A stretch of DNA of 64,000 bases, from NCBI RefSeq assembly GCF_900107095.1, contig NZ_FNOR01000002.1, positions 62,001 to 126,000 on the forward strand, given 5' to 3'. This stretch comes from Collimonas sp. OK242. Lineage in GTDB: Bacteria > Pseudomonadota > Gammaproteobacteria > Burkholderiales > Burkholderiaceae_D. Of the stretch, positions 32,393 through 40,524 are shown in pieces; within the stretch, counting starts at the first letter, position 1; each line of letters opens with the position of its first letter. The translations under genes were made by a program, and so were the position numbers. Under the pieces are notes generated by a model that did not search any database, was not told where the DNA came from, and worked only from the letters and a program-made list of their open reading frames with translations.

Positions 32393-32833
32393 TTACTTTG
32401 GCGATTTTTCCATCGTGACTTCATAAATTGCAATCGCCTCCATGACACCCGGTCCTTCGGGCAGTGTGACGCGAACGCGCTCATGGTCGATGACGGTATT
32501 TCCCATAACAATGCGCTTTACGATGATGCAATGCAAAATCGGATCGCTGAACCGAGCCGTATAGTTCTTGCGCATTTCCTCCTTGCCCTTCGCCGACGGC
32601 GTGTTCGGAAATCTAAAAAACTCGACCTCATCCGCATATGTGGCAAGGAACGCATCCATGTCGCGCGCATTGTAGGCATCGAGCTGTTTCTGGACGACTT
32701 CCACGGCAAAGCCCGTCTCGACAGCTGATGCGGACGGAGACATCGTTAAAGTGCGAAAAATCAATGGGGCGCAGATGACTGATTTGATTATATTTTTAAT
32801 GCCAGACTCCTTCTCGGGTAAGTTGACCATCAA
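32393..32833 (-). CDS. NTF2-like/SnoaL-type protein with a doubtful start
   Basis: The core is an NTF2-like fold: VEVVQKQLDAYNARDMDAFLATYADEVEFF, then PNTPSAKGKEEMRKNYTARF and VIDHERVRVTLPEGPGVMEAIAIYEV, the steroid-isomerase/SnoaL pattern. Three starts are possible. The open frame reaches an ATG near 32833 without a good ribosome site. A perfect GAAGGAG lies six bases ahead of an ATT codon at 32800, beginning (I/M)KNIIKSVICAPLIF and ending SPSASA, which looks like a signal peptide. An internal ATG at 32743 lacks a ribosome site. The ATT may be a mutated ATG or a rare start. Function is unknown. Confidence 0.72.
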   Translation of the reverse strand: MMVNLPEKESGIKNIIKSVICAPLIFRTLTMSPSASAVETGFAVEVVQKQLDAYNARDMDAFLATYADEVEFFRFPNTPSAKGKEEMRKNYTARFSDPILHCIIVKRIVMGNTVIDHERVRVTLPEGPGVMEAIAIYEVTMEKSPK

Positions 32834-32953
32834 CCACGACTCTAATTAACGGAGCAACAATCAAATTGACGGCATCTGCAAATGTCCGTGGTTAGCCGAT
32901 TTCTGCCCGTTGTATGTGAAATTAAATGTCCGCCTTCGCCTGCTCTAATGCAC

Positions 32954-33508
32954 CTAGCATCCCAGACGGAATTGTTGTGTCCTGACTTCCTCGCGCCTTA
33001 TGCGCAGCCCTTGCATCTCATAAGCATCGAGTCGATTCCGCGTGGCCGCGTCATTGCTGTTGATCTCGGTACTCAGTGCTGCGCACGCAAATGGATCCCC
33101 TTGTTTGCCGGTCGAAACGGTGCTTACAGCGATAGCTTCCGTCGTCATTTCCGCCTGGATTCTCTGCCGGGCGGCCTGGACCGTTGCCGCATTAGGACTG
33201 ACGACGCCGCTGGAATCGTGCAGCTCCACTGTTTGTGATCGAATACCGGGTGCGCAGGGCTGGTCGCTATAGGTGGTTTTCCCATTCACAATGCACTTTG
33301 TTATCGTTGAACCGGCGTTTACCGATGGCGACATGGGTTGTACCGGATAGGTGTCGCGATTATTTACCCGGGTGCTCACCGAGACATTTTCCGGCACGGG
33401 TACTTTGACGGCAGTTCCTTCCGTCGATGTCGACATGAGATAAATTCCTCCACCCACTATAGCGATTGCCAGGCAAGCCGAGATCGCCATGCTAATGAAA
33501 TTCTTCAT
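32954..33508 (-). CDS. DUF4124-like membrane-anchored protein
   Basis: A 184-residue protein with one N-terminal hydrophobic segment (ISMAISACLAIAIVGGGIYLM), probably a membrane anchor or uncleaved signal. The central motif TKCIVNGKTTYSDQPCAPG matches the DUF4124 pattern (a strand, then NGKxxYSDxPC). The rest is Ser/Thr/Ala rich with a C-terminal Arg-rich helix ending RLGC. Such proteins are common in Burkholderiales and are thought to act in the periplasm, with no defined role. It points away from the oxidoreductase gene to its right. Confidence 0.75.
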   Translation of the reverse strand: MKNFISMAISACLAIAIVGGGIYLMSTSTEGTAVKVPVPENVSVSTRVNNRDTYPVQPMSPSVNAGSTITKCIVNGKTTYSDQPCAPGIRSQTVELHDSSGVVSPNAATVQAARQRIQAEMTTEAIAVSTVSTGKQGDPFACAALSTEINSNDAATRNRLDAYEMQGLRIRREEVRTQQFRLGC

Positions 33509-33649
33509 GCCGCTCCCCTGTCATTGTGATTTCTATTTTGCAATATTTAAACACAATTTGTTCCAATCAGTGGCCGCGCGCGGGCCGAGTCGACGCCATC
33601 ATCGCAATTTGGCTACACTGGCAGTCCAAAAGGCAACTGAGCTGCGAAT

Positions 33650-34675
33650 ATGCAAAACAACTACCAGAATCGGCAATGGATTTACGTCAAGCGTCCGGAA
33701 GGGCGCGTCAGCCACGAACACTATGAACTGCGTGAAAATCAGCTGGACGGCAATCTATCCGCTAACGAAGTGATCCTGCGGGCCCGGATCGTCAGCGTCG
33801 ACCCGTATATCCGTATCCAGCAGCACGAGCGCAATACCTACGACGTGCCGCATCCGCTGGGCATCGTTCAGCGCGCCGGTGTGGTGGGCGAGGTGGTGGC
33901 TTCCGCCAGTCCTCTGTTCCAGGCAGGCGACTGGGTCTCGGCTTACAGCGGCTGGCAACTCTATGCCCGCTGCCATCATAGCGAGCTGACTAAACTTGAT
34001 CCAAGTGCTGCGCCGGTATCGACTGCGCTGGGCGTGCTCGGCATGCCGGGACGGACTGCCTGGTTCGGCTTGACCGAAGCTGGCCGTCCGCGTCCCGGCG
34101 ACACCTTGCTGGTGTCGGGAGCTGCCGGTGCGGTCGGCTCCCTGGTTGCGCAGTTCGGCAAGCGGGCGGGATGTCGGGTTATCGGTATCGCCGGCGGCCC
34201 TGAAAAATGCCAATTCCTGAGCGAGAGGCTGAAGCTCGATGGCGCAGTCGACTATCGCGCGCATGCCACGTCGGCCGCCCTCAGCTCGGCAATTCAAGCG
34301 GCTACCGGCGGCGTCGATATCTACTTCGACAATGTGGGCGGGGTGATCACCGACGCCGTCATCCCACTGATCAAGCGGCGCGCCCGCATCGTCATCTGCG
34401 GCGCTATCAGCCAGTATGACGGCGGCCTGGATACGCCTGATCTCGGGCCGCGCTTTTTGCAGCACATGCTGTTCCAGCGGGCGACCATCCAGGGCATCCT
34501 GGCGCGCGATTTCACCCATCGGATGGATGAAATGCTGGCCATCGTAGCGCCGTGGGTGAAGAACGGCGAGATCGTGTTTCAAGAGACCTATATGGATGGT
34601 TTCGAACAACTGCCCGAGGCGCTTAACAGTCTTTTCGAAGGAAAAAATATCGGTAAATTGCTGGTTCGGGTCTAA
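33650..34675 (+). CDS. Zinc-independent NADP-dependent oxidoreductase (CurA/PTGR-like MDR family)
   Basis: A 341-residue medium-chain reductase of the leukotriene B4 dehydrogenase/CurA type. The N-terminal half has VSVDPYIRIQ, typical of the family. The cofactor domain has the AxxGxxG motif in VSGAAGAVGSLVAQFGKRAGCRVIGIAGGPEKC. VDIYFDNVGGVITDAVIPLIKRRARIVICGAISQY follows, and the end reads LPEALNSLFEGKNIGKLLVRV. Structural zinc cysteines are absent, as expected. Homologues reduce the C=C bond of enones or enals with NADPH; the physiological substrate is not evident. It stands alone on the plus strand. Confidence 0.93.
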   Translation: MQNNYQNRQWIYVKRPEGRVSHEHYELRENQLDGNLSANEVILRARIVSVDPYIRIQQHERNTYDVPHPLGIVQRAGVVGEVVASASPLFQAGDWVSAYSGWQLYARCHHSELTKLDPSAAPVSTALGVLGMPGRTAWFGLTEAGRPRPGDTLLVSGAAGAVGSLVAQFGKRAGCRVIGIAGGPEKCQFLSERLKLDGAVDYRAHATSAALSSAIQAATGGVDIYFDNVGGVITDAVIPLIKRRARIVICGAISQYDGGLDTPDLGPRFLQHMLFQRATIQGILARDFTHRMDEMLAIVAPWVKNGEIVFQETYMDGFEQLPEALNSLFEGKNIGKLLVRV

Positions 34676-34802
34676 CAGCGTTGACATTGCTTTGTGCTGT
34701 CGCGTGGCTAGACTGAACATTCTGCAGGGCCGATCCCTATGACGAATTGACCTTGCCTTTCCGGATTCTGTCGAGCATTTGCATCTCAAAAGGAGGCCGA
34801 TC

Positions 34803-35105
34803 ATGGTTAAGACAGGTTTATTCGTGCGACTGGAAGCCAAGCCTGGAAAGGAGAACGATGTCGAAGCTTTCCTGCGCGACGGCCTGGCAGTTGTGCAACA
34901 GGAGCCGGCGACGACCACCTGGTATGCCATCAAGCTGGGGCCGTTAACCTATGGTATTTTCGACACCTTTGCAGACGATGCAGGGCGCCAAGCCCATCTC
35001 ACGGGGCGCGTCGCCACGGCATTGATGGCAAGGTCAGCCGAACTATTCTCGCAACCACCGGTTATCGAAAAAATCGACATCCTGGCGGCCAAGCAGTCGC
35101 GGTAA
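34803..35105 (+). CDS. Antibiotic-biosynthesis-monooxygenase (ABM)-like small protein
   Basis: A 100-residue ferredoxin-like-fold protein: VKTGLFVRLEAKPGKENDVEAFLRDGLAVVQQEPATTTWYAIKLGP, then GIFDTFADDAGRQAHLTGRVATAL and a final IEKIDILAAK strand. This is the standard ABM (YgiN/putative quinol monooxygenase) layout. AGGAGG directly precedes the ATG, so 34803 was chosen over an upstream in-frame ATG at 34779. Most ABM proteins have no defined substrate. Confidence 0.87.
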   Translation: MVKTGLFVRLEAKPGKENDVEAFLRDGLAVVQQEPATTTWYAIKLGPLTYGIFDTFADDAGRQAHLTGRVATALMARSAELFSQPPVIEKIDILAAKQSR

Positions 35106-35219
35106 ACGATCCGCCGTCCCGTCGCGGCGCCGTCACGCCCGGTGCAAACTCAGATTTGTCCCAAACAGTTTGCCTTAGTCAATTACAATTGAGATATGGC
35201 AACGTTTTGAGGATGAAAT

Positions 35220-35546
35220 ATGCTCGTAGTCACTACAGAAAACATCTCCGGTTATCGCGTCAGGGAAGTCAAGGGCCAGGTATTCGGACTGGTCGTGCGC
35301 AGCCGCGGTTTGGCAGGTAATATCATGGCGGGCTTGCGCTCGATAATTGGCGGCGAAATCACCGAATACACGCAGTTGCTTGAGGAGGCGCGTCGCCATG
35401 CGGTTGACCGTATGGTCAAGAATGCCCATCGCATGGGTGCAAACGCGGTAGTGATGATGCGTTTCGATTCTTCGGAGATGGGCCAGACCATGAGTGAAAT
35501 CGTGGCGTATGGCACAGCGGTTGTCATCGAGCCGATCGGGGCTTGA
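35220..35546 (+). CDS. YbjQ family (UPF0145) protein
   Basis: A 108-residue single-domain YbjQ protein: VVTTENISGYRVREVKGQVFGLVVRSRGLAGNIMAGLRSIIGGEITEYTQLLEEAR, then RHAVDRMVKNAHRMGANAVVMMRFDSSEMG and EIVAYGTAVVI. This is the canonical length and order, with no deviation. It is the first gene of a two-gene unit; the following small membrane protein starts three bases after its stop. A triple-domain relative lies about 20 kb to the left. Confidence 0.92.
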   Translation: MLVVTTENISGYRVREVKGQVFGLVVRSRGLAGNIMAGLRSIIGGEITEYTQLLEEARRHAVDRMVKNAHRMGANAVVMMRFDSSEMGQTMSEIVAYGTAVVIEPIGA

Positions 35547-35548
35547 TC

Positions 35549-35851
35549 ATGTTGCGTCTGGCGTTGCTTGGTTTTGCGATTGTATTGACGCTGGTCGGCA
35601 TCGCTTGCGCGCTCGCCGGCGCCGCGGGCGCTTTCCCGCTTACTTTCTGGGGCCTGGTGCTGGCGGCGGCTGTCTTGCTGGAACGTTGGCGTTATGCGCG
35701 AACCGTGAAAACCGACGAGGGTCCATGGCAGCAAACCGGAGAACGTTTTGTCGATCCGGAATCGGGCCGCTTGATGAGCGTCCAGTATAGCCCGGGCAGC
35801 GGTGAACGCCGCTATGTCCCAATGGATGAAGATGGCAGCCTTGGCGCCTGA
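35549..35851 (+). CDS. Small membrane protein in an operon with YbjQ
   Basis: A 100-residue protein with two hydrophobic helices (LALLGFAIVLTLVGIACALAGAAG and FPLTFWGLVLAAAVLLERW), then a soluble tail with GPWQQTGERFVDPESGRLMSVQYSPGSGERRYVPM. The tail looks like a conserved cytoplasmic extension. ATG 35549 was used; an in-frame TTG lies two codons upstream. It follows YbjQ by three bases, so both are probably co-expressed. No function is assigned. Confidence 0.78.
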   Translation: MLRLALLGFAIVLTLVGIACALAGAAGAFPLTFWGLVLAAAVLLERWRYARTVKTDEGPWQQTGERFVDPESGRLMSVQYSPGSGERRYVPMDEDGSLGA

Positions 35852-35883
35852 TATTGCAGACAACAAAGATATAAAGCAGATTT

Positions 35884-36837
35884 ATGAAGCAGATACTAGG
35901 ACCCGCATTCACACAAGTTGAAGAAATCGATGCGTCGCAATTGGAGCAGGTTGGCGGCTTCGGCAGTAGAACCCGCCCTTTGCTGGTAAAAGGCGCATTG
36001 CGTAATTGGCCGGCGCAGCAGAATTGGTCGTTCGAGAAAATGGCTCGGCTGCGCAACAAGGACGGCTCGGAACCGACCCGTAAATTCCAGAACGGCCTGG
36101 TGGAGCAGGGCGAAACGCAAGAACGCCCGCTACTGCCGATTGCACCCTACCTGCTTGAGCTCGCTGCGCTGGCGACGCAGCCGGTCAGCGACGAGGCCGG
36201 TTTGTTGCCGAACCAGCGGCGCCGGCAATTGCAGCCGGGCCAGGAGTTTCATCTCAACTGGGCGCATATGCAGTCGTTTACGCCGCACCGTAATTACCTG
36301 GCGCAGTGGAGCATCCTGGAAGATTTTCCGCAACTGCGCAGCGATTTCGATATCCGCAGCTTATGGCCGGGCTGGCGCTGGACCTGGGAGTCGGTGTTCA
36401 TGGGGCCGGCCAATACCCACACCGGACTGCATCGCGACGTTCCCAATAACTGGTTTTGCCAGGCGCGCGGAGTCAAGGAATTTGTCATGTTTCCGCCATC
36501 GGAAGAAGCGTTCATGAAACCGTCCGACAAGTATGACTGGGGCGCCACTTTAAGCACGATCAACATCGCACGCTTCAACGAACACCCGGAACAGTTGCGC
36601 GCGCTGGAACAAGCCAAAGGCTTGTATGCGCGAGTAGAAGAGGGCGATGCTTTATTCATACCGAAGCGGACCTGGCACGCGGTGGTTTCGCTGGCGCCTT
36701 CGATCAGCCTGGCGGTGTTCGGCCTGACCGCCAAGGAGATACTGCTCAGCGGCGTGCCGACGGCGACCAAGGATCTGCTGCACAACATGCATCTGTATCG
36801 CTGGGGGCATTGTATTTGCCACAAACATGGGGTGTGA
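35884..36837 (+). CDS. Cupin-like/JmjC-type Fe(II)/2-oxoglutarate oxygenase
   Basis: A 317-residue protein with the JmjC/cupin-8 pattern. The N-terminal phrase RPLLVKGALRNWPAQQNWSFEKMARL is the usual family entry. GPANTHTGLHRDVPNNWFCQARGVKEFVMFPP supplies the HxD metal pair (His-Arg-Asp), and GDALFIPKRTWHAVVSL supplies the distal histidine. Members hydroxylate protein or peptide side chains in several systems, but the substrate here is unknown. It starts 32 bases after the small membrane gene on the same strand and may belong to that operon. Confidence 0.85.
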   Translation: MKQILGPAFTQVEEIDASQLEQVGGFGSRTRPLLVKGALRNWPAQQNWSFEKMARLRNKDGSEPTRKFQNGLVEQGETQERPLLPIAPYLLELAALATQPVSDEAGLLPNQRRRQLQPGQEFHLNWAHMQSFTPHRNYLAQWSILEDFPQLRSDFDIRSLWPGWRWTWESVFMGPANTHTGLHRDVPNNWFCQARGVKEFVMFPPSEEAFMKPSDKYDWGATLSTINIARFNEHPEQLRALEQAKGLYARVEEGDALFIPKRTWHAVVSLAPSISLAVFGLTAKEILLSGVPTATKDLLHNMHLYRWGHCICHKHGV

Positions 36838-36860
36838 ACGTTTTCTCGGGCAGCTTAATG

Positions 36861-36893
36861 TACTACTTCGGTACTATTTCGGTTCTACTTTGG
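36861..36893. repeat. Short 11-bp tandem repeat
   Basis: Three imperfect copies of an 11-base unit lie head to tail: TACTACTTCGG, TACTATTTCGG and TTCTACTTTGG. They sit about 25 bases after the stop of the JmjC-like gene. The role is unknown. Confidence 0.5.
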
Positions 36894-37108
36894 GAATGAC
36901 TAACTCACCTGCGCCTGGCCGGCTTACCTGACTAGGCAACTTCGGCTGTGCATGCAGGCGTCAGAAAATAAATATTTGATAGCTGTCGATTACGCTGTCT
37001 ATGGTTCGACTATCTATGTAAGTGTATTTAAAGCGACGCCTGCCGATCACTGTACCGCTTGCCGTCGTCCACCATTCTAGTTAGCTAGCCGCGATCAAGG
37101 AGACGTAT

Positions 37109-37717
37109 ATGAAGCTGTTCTATTGTGAAACCCTGAACCCGAGAAAAGCCTGTGCCGTCGCACGTTATTTGCAATCGCCGGTGGAATTTATCCGCGTCGA
37201 CCTTGGCAAAAGGGAAAACAAGACACCTGAATTCCTGGCCATGAATCCGAATGGCAAAGTCCCCGTACTCCAGGATGGGGACAAGACGCTGTGGGAGTCC
37301 AACGCCATCATGTGCTATTTGTCGGATGTGGCGAAAGCCGACTTGTGGCCTCACGATGGACGCCAGATCGATGTCATACGCTGGCTCAGCTGGGATGCCC
37401 AGCACTTCAGCCGCCATGCCTCGGTCTTGTATTTTGAATACGTCATCAAGCCTATGTTCGGCATCCCGCCAGCTGACGCTGCCGAGCTGGAGGAGGCGAC
37501 GAAACATTTCTTGACCTTTGCCGGCGTGCTCAATACCCATCTGAAGGATAGGAAATTCCTGGTAGGCGACGGCTTGACTGTTGCTGATTTCGCGGTAGCT
37601 ATCACCTTGCCTTATGCCGGCAAGGCGCACTTGCCGCTGGCCGATTTTCCCGCAGTCCAGCGCTGGCATGAACGACTCAACGAATTGCCTGCATGGCGCG
37701 CGCCATTTCCCACTTGA
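37109..37717 (+). CDS. Glutathione S-transferase family protein
   Basis: A 202-residue GST. The N-terminal thioredoxin-like domain runs from MKLFYCETLNPRKACAVARYL through FLAMNPNGKVPVLQDGDKTLWESNAIMCYLSD, with the cis-proline VPVLQ and the ES pair that contacts glutathione. The C-terminal helical domain ends with FPAVQRWHERLNELPAWR. The active-site position at the first loop reads CETLNPRKA, compatible with several bacterial GST classes. It stands alone on the plus strand, with the convergent sulfotransferase 30 bases downstream. Confidence 0.92.
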   Translation: MKLFYCETLNPRKACAVARYLQSPVEFIRVDLGKRENKTPEFLAMNPNGKVPVLQDGDKTLWESNAIMCYLSDVAKADLWPHDGRQIDVIRWLSWDAQHFSRHASVLYFEYVIKPMFGIPPADAAELEEATKHFLTFAGVLNTHLKDRKFLVGDGLTVADFAVAITLPYAGKAHLPLADFPAVQRWHERLNELPAWRAPFPT

Positions 37718-37747
37718 TGCAATACCTGTTGAGATGACCGCCGTGTA

Positions 37748-38746
37748 TCAGCCGGCCAGTTTTGTCCGTAGTTGCTCAAGGCGGGCATACATTGCCTGTG
37801 CCGGCTGAAGATCTGCACATCTACAAGATTCTTTCTTTTCTTCTGCAAATCCCTGTTCCGGATATTTCGCATGAAAGCGCGAACGGACTGCCATTGCGGC
37901 AGTCTCCGTTTCATCCAGGCAGATGGCCGAAAATTCAGCCAGCCGACGAACGATTTCAATGCCGCCCTGCCTGTAATCCAGCAGTACTGAACGCGCATCT
38001 TGTTCGGCGAGTATCAAAAATTGAGAATAATAATATTCCAGCACCTTCGCGATATACCGGTCGCCATCGTAACCAATCGATTCTGCTCGCGACATTCCGA
38101 ACAGCTCGGCTTCAATCAATCCAGGAACTGTCTGCATCCCGCGCCGCTTCTGATGCGAAAGAAGCACTTCGTCCGGCGCCCGATACAGCAGTACGAACGG
38201 GACGTCCGGGTAAAGCCGTCTTAGCGTTCCGGCAAAAAAAACATGCCAGCTGTCGAGCTTGATAAACATGTGCTCTTCCTGTCCAAGCCTGCGGCGACCC
38301 AACAAAGCGATACTGGCCTTCAGCGCAGCTTCCGCTGCTGAGGATTCTGCCTGATTGCGGGACATGCGCAGCAGCTCATCGATCAATGGCACCTCGGACA
38401 AGGCAATATTTTTTCCGCTCAATCCGAGCAGTTGCGAGATCAAGGTTGAACCACAGCGGGAAACGTGGAAAATAAAAACACTTGGCGCGATCACATCGGT
38501 CGCAACTGCCGCGCAATCCGTCAAATACTCCAGGGAGCTGAAGCTGGGAAACCGCTGCTTGTGTGCGGCATCGGCTCTGCAACGCAGAATCGTGTCGGAG
38601 AAAAACGGTTCGACAATGCGCTTACCTGCCAAGCTGAGCCAAAGGCAACGCCATTGCTGATCTTGCCGCAGCAGTTTGTAGGGTATCCACTCCTCGATCA
38701 AACCAGCCGCATCACCTGGCGGCGTTGGCTGTGTTGCGCTATTCAT
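37748..38746 (-). CDS. Sulfotransferase-like protein, paired with an Asp/Asn beta-hydroxylase
   Basis: A 332-residue P-loop protein. VFIFHVSRCGSTLISQLLGLSGKNIALSEVP matches the 5'-phosphosulfate-binding loop of sulfotransferases (xxxRxGSTxL), and FVLLYRAPDEVLLSHQ fits the 3'-phosphate-binding strand and helix. The N-terminal ~90 residues are extra and carry WIPYKLLRQDQQWRCLWLSL. The start overlaps the hydroxylase stop by eight bases, so the two are translationally coupled. A functional link of hydroxylation and sulfation on a shared protein or metabolite is inferred. The tail is cysteine-bearing (SCRCADLQ). Confidence 0.8.
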   Translation of the reverse strand: MNSATQPTPPGDAAGLIEEWIPYKLLRQDQQWRCLWLSLAGKRIVEPFFSDTILRCRADAAHKQRFPSFSSLEYLTDCAAVATDVIAPSVFIFHVSRCGSTLISQLLGLSGKNIALSEVPLIDELLRMSRNQAESSAAEAALKASIALLGRRRLGQEEHMFIKLDSWHVFFAGTLRRLYPDVPFVLLYRAPDEVLLSHQKRRGMQTVPGLIEAELFGMSRAESIGYDGDRYIAKVLEYYYSQFLILAEQDARSVLLDYRQGGIEIVRRLAEFSAICLDETETAAMAVRSRFHAKYPEQGFAEEKKESCRCADLQPAQAMYARLEQLRTKLAG

Positions 38747-39437
38747 CGCTGTCCGCCTGAGCTTGCAGTTGTTTGATCAATCGTTGCGCCGTGTCGGTTT
38801 TCATCTCAGACAACTGGGCAATCACCATTGCGCGCGTTGCACGGTCAAGCTGGCGATTGCGCGCTTCCGCATCGAAATCGTAACCGGCCTGCCGGAACAG
38901 TTTATCGGACCAGTCATTCCTTTTGCAGTCCAGGACCAGGTTGACGCGCGCCGTGGCGCCGCAATTTTCGACGCTGTGGGGCAGGCTGAAATCGGCATAC
39001 CAGCATTCGCCTTCCCGCATCTCCAACGCCTGTCCGCCAACCAGGAATCGTACTTGCTCGCTGGTCTGGATCGGAATGTGTACGCGGAAAACATCAAATT
39101 GATAGCCGGTATGTACATCCCGATGTTCCTTGATATGCGCACCGGGCGCCAGGCGCAGCAGCCGCGCCGACTCCATCTCGCATTCGAAGACGCCGAGGAT
39201 GCTGGCGATGTAAGGGCAAAGGCCGAGCAACGGCGTATCGGCATAGGCGGCGCTGCCAGGGTGGGAATAGATATCGTCCGCCTTGCCAGATGCCGAGCGC
39301 AGCGCCAGGCCGGACCACAGTCCGGAATAATCCTCGGTATGGAAATGGCACGGCCAATCCATGCTTTCGCACGTCCGCAAATCCTTCAGCAATTCATGCG
39401 GATCAAAGTGTAGCGGCAATTTGAGGAATCCATTCAT
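38739..39437 (-). CDS. Aspartyl/asparaginyl beta-hydroxylase-like oxygenase
   Basis: A 232-residue Fe(II)/2-oxoglutarate oxygenase. The family core is present: ARLLRLAPGAHIKEHRDVHTGYQFDVFRVHIPIQTSEQVRFLVGG, then EGECWYADFSLPHSVENCGATARVNLVLDC, with H-x-D-like EHRD and distal PHSVEN histidine as metal ligands and a late Arg for 2-oxoglutarate. The open frame continues upstream to 39533, but ATG 39437 (MNGFLKLPLHFDPHELL) is the natural start. First gene of a two-gene leftward unit with the sulfotransferase. Confidence 0.85.
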   Translation of the reverse strand: MNGFLKLPLHFDPHELLKDLRTCESMDWPCHFHTEDYSGLWSGLALRSASGKADDIYSHPGSAAYADTPLLGLCPYIASILGVFECEMESARLLRLAPGAHIKEHRDVHTGYQFDVFRVHIPIQTSEQVRFLVGGQALEMREGECWYADFSLPHSVENCGATARVNLVLDCKRNDWSDKLFRQAGYDFDAEARNRQLDRATRAMVIAQLSEMKTDTAQRLIKQLQAQADSDE

Positions 39438-39620
39438 TCGGCTGCCTTCAATCCAGTTGATGCGTCTGCGTCGATCTCGGCTTGCTGGCTGTCCAGGCAA
39501 AAATATTGCGCCGAGGTACTTTATTTGAGGCAAGCCCAGCCGTCAAGGCGGCTTCTGTTATAAGCTGCTTCACCATAATGATGTCCGCCGTATTAACTCC
39601 AATTTCTGCGAAATTTCAGC

Positions 39621-40121
39621 ATGCTCACTTCTTCCTCTGCCATGCCGGCCGGCATTTCCCTGCGGCCCGCCACTGCCGGCGACCAGCCCTTCCTGGCAAC
39701 CCTGTATCGCTCCGCCCGTCCGGACCTGCAGTTGATCGACGGCGAACCCGAATTCATCGAAACGGTGGTCGCCCAGCAATATGCCGTACACGCGCAGGGC
39801 ACCGGAGAAGAGTATCCAAACGCCATGCATTTCGTCATCGAGAAAACCCAGGCTGCCGTCGGCGCGCTGGTGGTCGATTTCGGTCATAACGAAGTACGCG
39901 TGATTTACATCGCTTTCATTGCCGCCGCCCGCGGCTTCGGCTACGGCAAGGCAGTCCTGCGCGGCGTGCTGCAAGCCGCAAGTAATGTACAGTGCCCGGT
40001 CACGGTAGTGGTCTGGCACAACAATCCCGGTGCCAAGCGCATCTACCTGGAACTGGGATTCCAGGTGGAAGAATCGCAATTGATGGCCGATCGCATGGTG
40101 TGGTATCCGCGCCAGCCTTGA
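39621..40121 (+). CDS. GNAT-family N-acetyltransferase of a tail-collar cluster
   Basis: A 166-residue acetyltransferase: ISLRPATAGDQPFLATLYRSARPDLQ at the start, VGALVVDFGHNEVRVIYIAFIAAARGFGYGKAVLRGVL with the RGxGxG-like acetyl-CoA loop (ARGFGYGK), and VVVWHNNPGAKRIYLELGFQ as the fourth motif. A GNAT gene beside DUF6916 and microcystin-dependent-protein-like tail-collar genes is a recurring bacterial arrangement, so this one probably belongs with the convergent cluster to its right, although it is on the other strand. Confidence 0.88.
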   Translation: MLTSSSAMPAGISLRPATAGDQPFLATLYRSARPDLQLIDGEPEFIETVVAQQYAVHAQGTGEEYPNAMHFVIEKTQAAVGALVVDFGHNEVRVIYIAFIAAARGFGYGKAVLRGVLQAASNVQCPVTVVVWHNNPGAKRIYLELGFQVEESQLMADRMVWYPRQP

Positions 40122-40127
40122 ATCCCT

Positions 40128-40448
40128 TTAGCTGAACACTACCTGGAAATAGGCGCCGGCCGGATCGCGTCCGAGCGGCGCCAGGCGCGATACGTAAACG
40201 CCTTCCAGGCGCCGGCGTTGCGGCAAATCGATCGCACATGGGCCTTCGAGAAAATCGGTGGCTTGTTGCGCAGTCAGCGTGACGATGAACGGCAGGCGCT
40301 GCTGTTCCGGCGCATACGGGTTACGGTATTGCGCTTTCACATTCACGCTGTCGACCAGCACCGGCAAGGCACTGCCGTCCGGCAACTGCAGCGCGCAGAC
40401 CTGTCCGGTCAGAGGAGTGAAATAAGCGGCGTCAACGAGTTCTAGCAT
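40128..40448 (-). CDS. DUF6916-like protein of the tail-collar cluster
   Basis: A 106-residue mainly-beta protein: MLELVDAAYFTPLTGQVCALQLPDGSALPVLVDSVNVK, then LPFIVTLTAQQATDFLEGPCAIDLP and a final YVSRLAPLGRDPAGAYFQVVF. This resembles DUF6916, small proteins found next to tail-collar genes. ATG 40448 was chosen; an in-frame TTG lies three codons upstream. Last of three leftward genes with the two collar proteins, and six bases from the convergent GNAT gene. The role is unknown. Confidence 0.7.
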   Translation of the reverse strand: MLELVDAAYFTPLTGQVCALQLPDGSALPVLVDSVNVKAQYRNPYAPEQQRLPFIVTLTAQQATDFLEGPCAIDLPQRRRLEGVYVSRLAPLGRDPAGAYFQVVFS

Positions 40449-40524
40449 CGGATTCAATCTATCGGCAATGAAAAAAATGGAAGCGCAGCTGACCGGCAGC
40501 CGGCCAGCTCGCGTTTGCAGTGCG

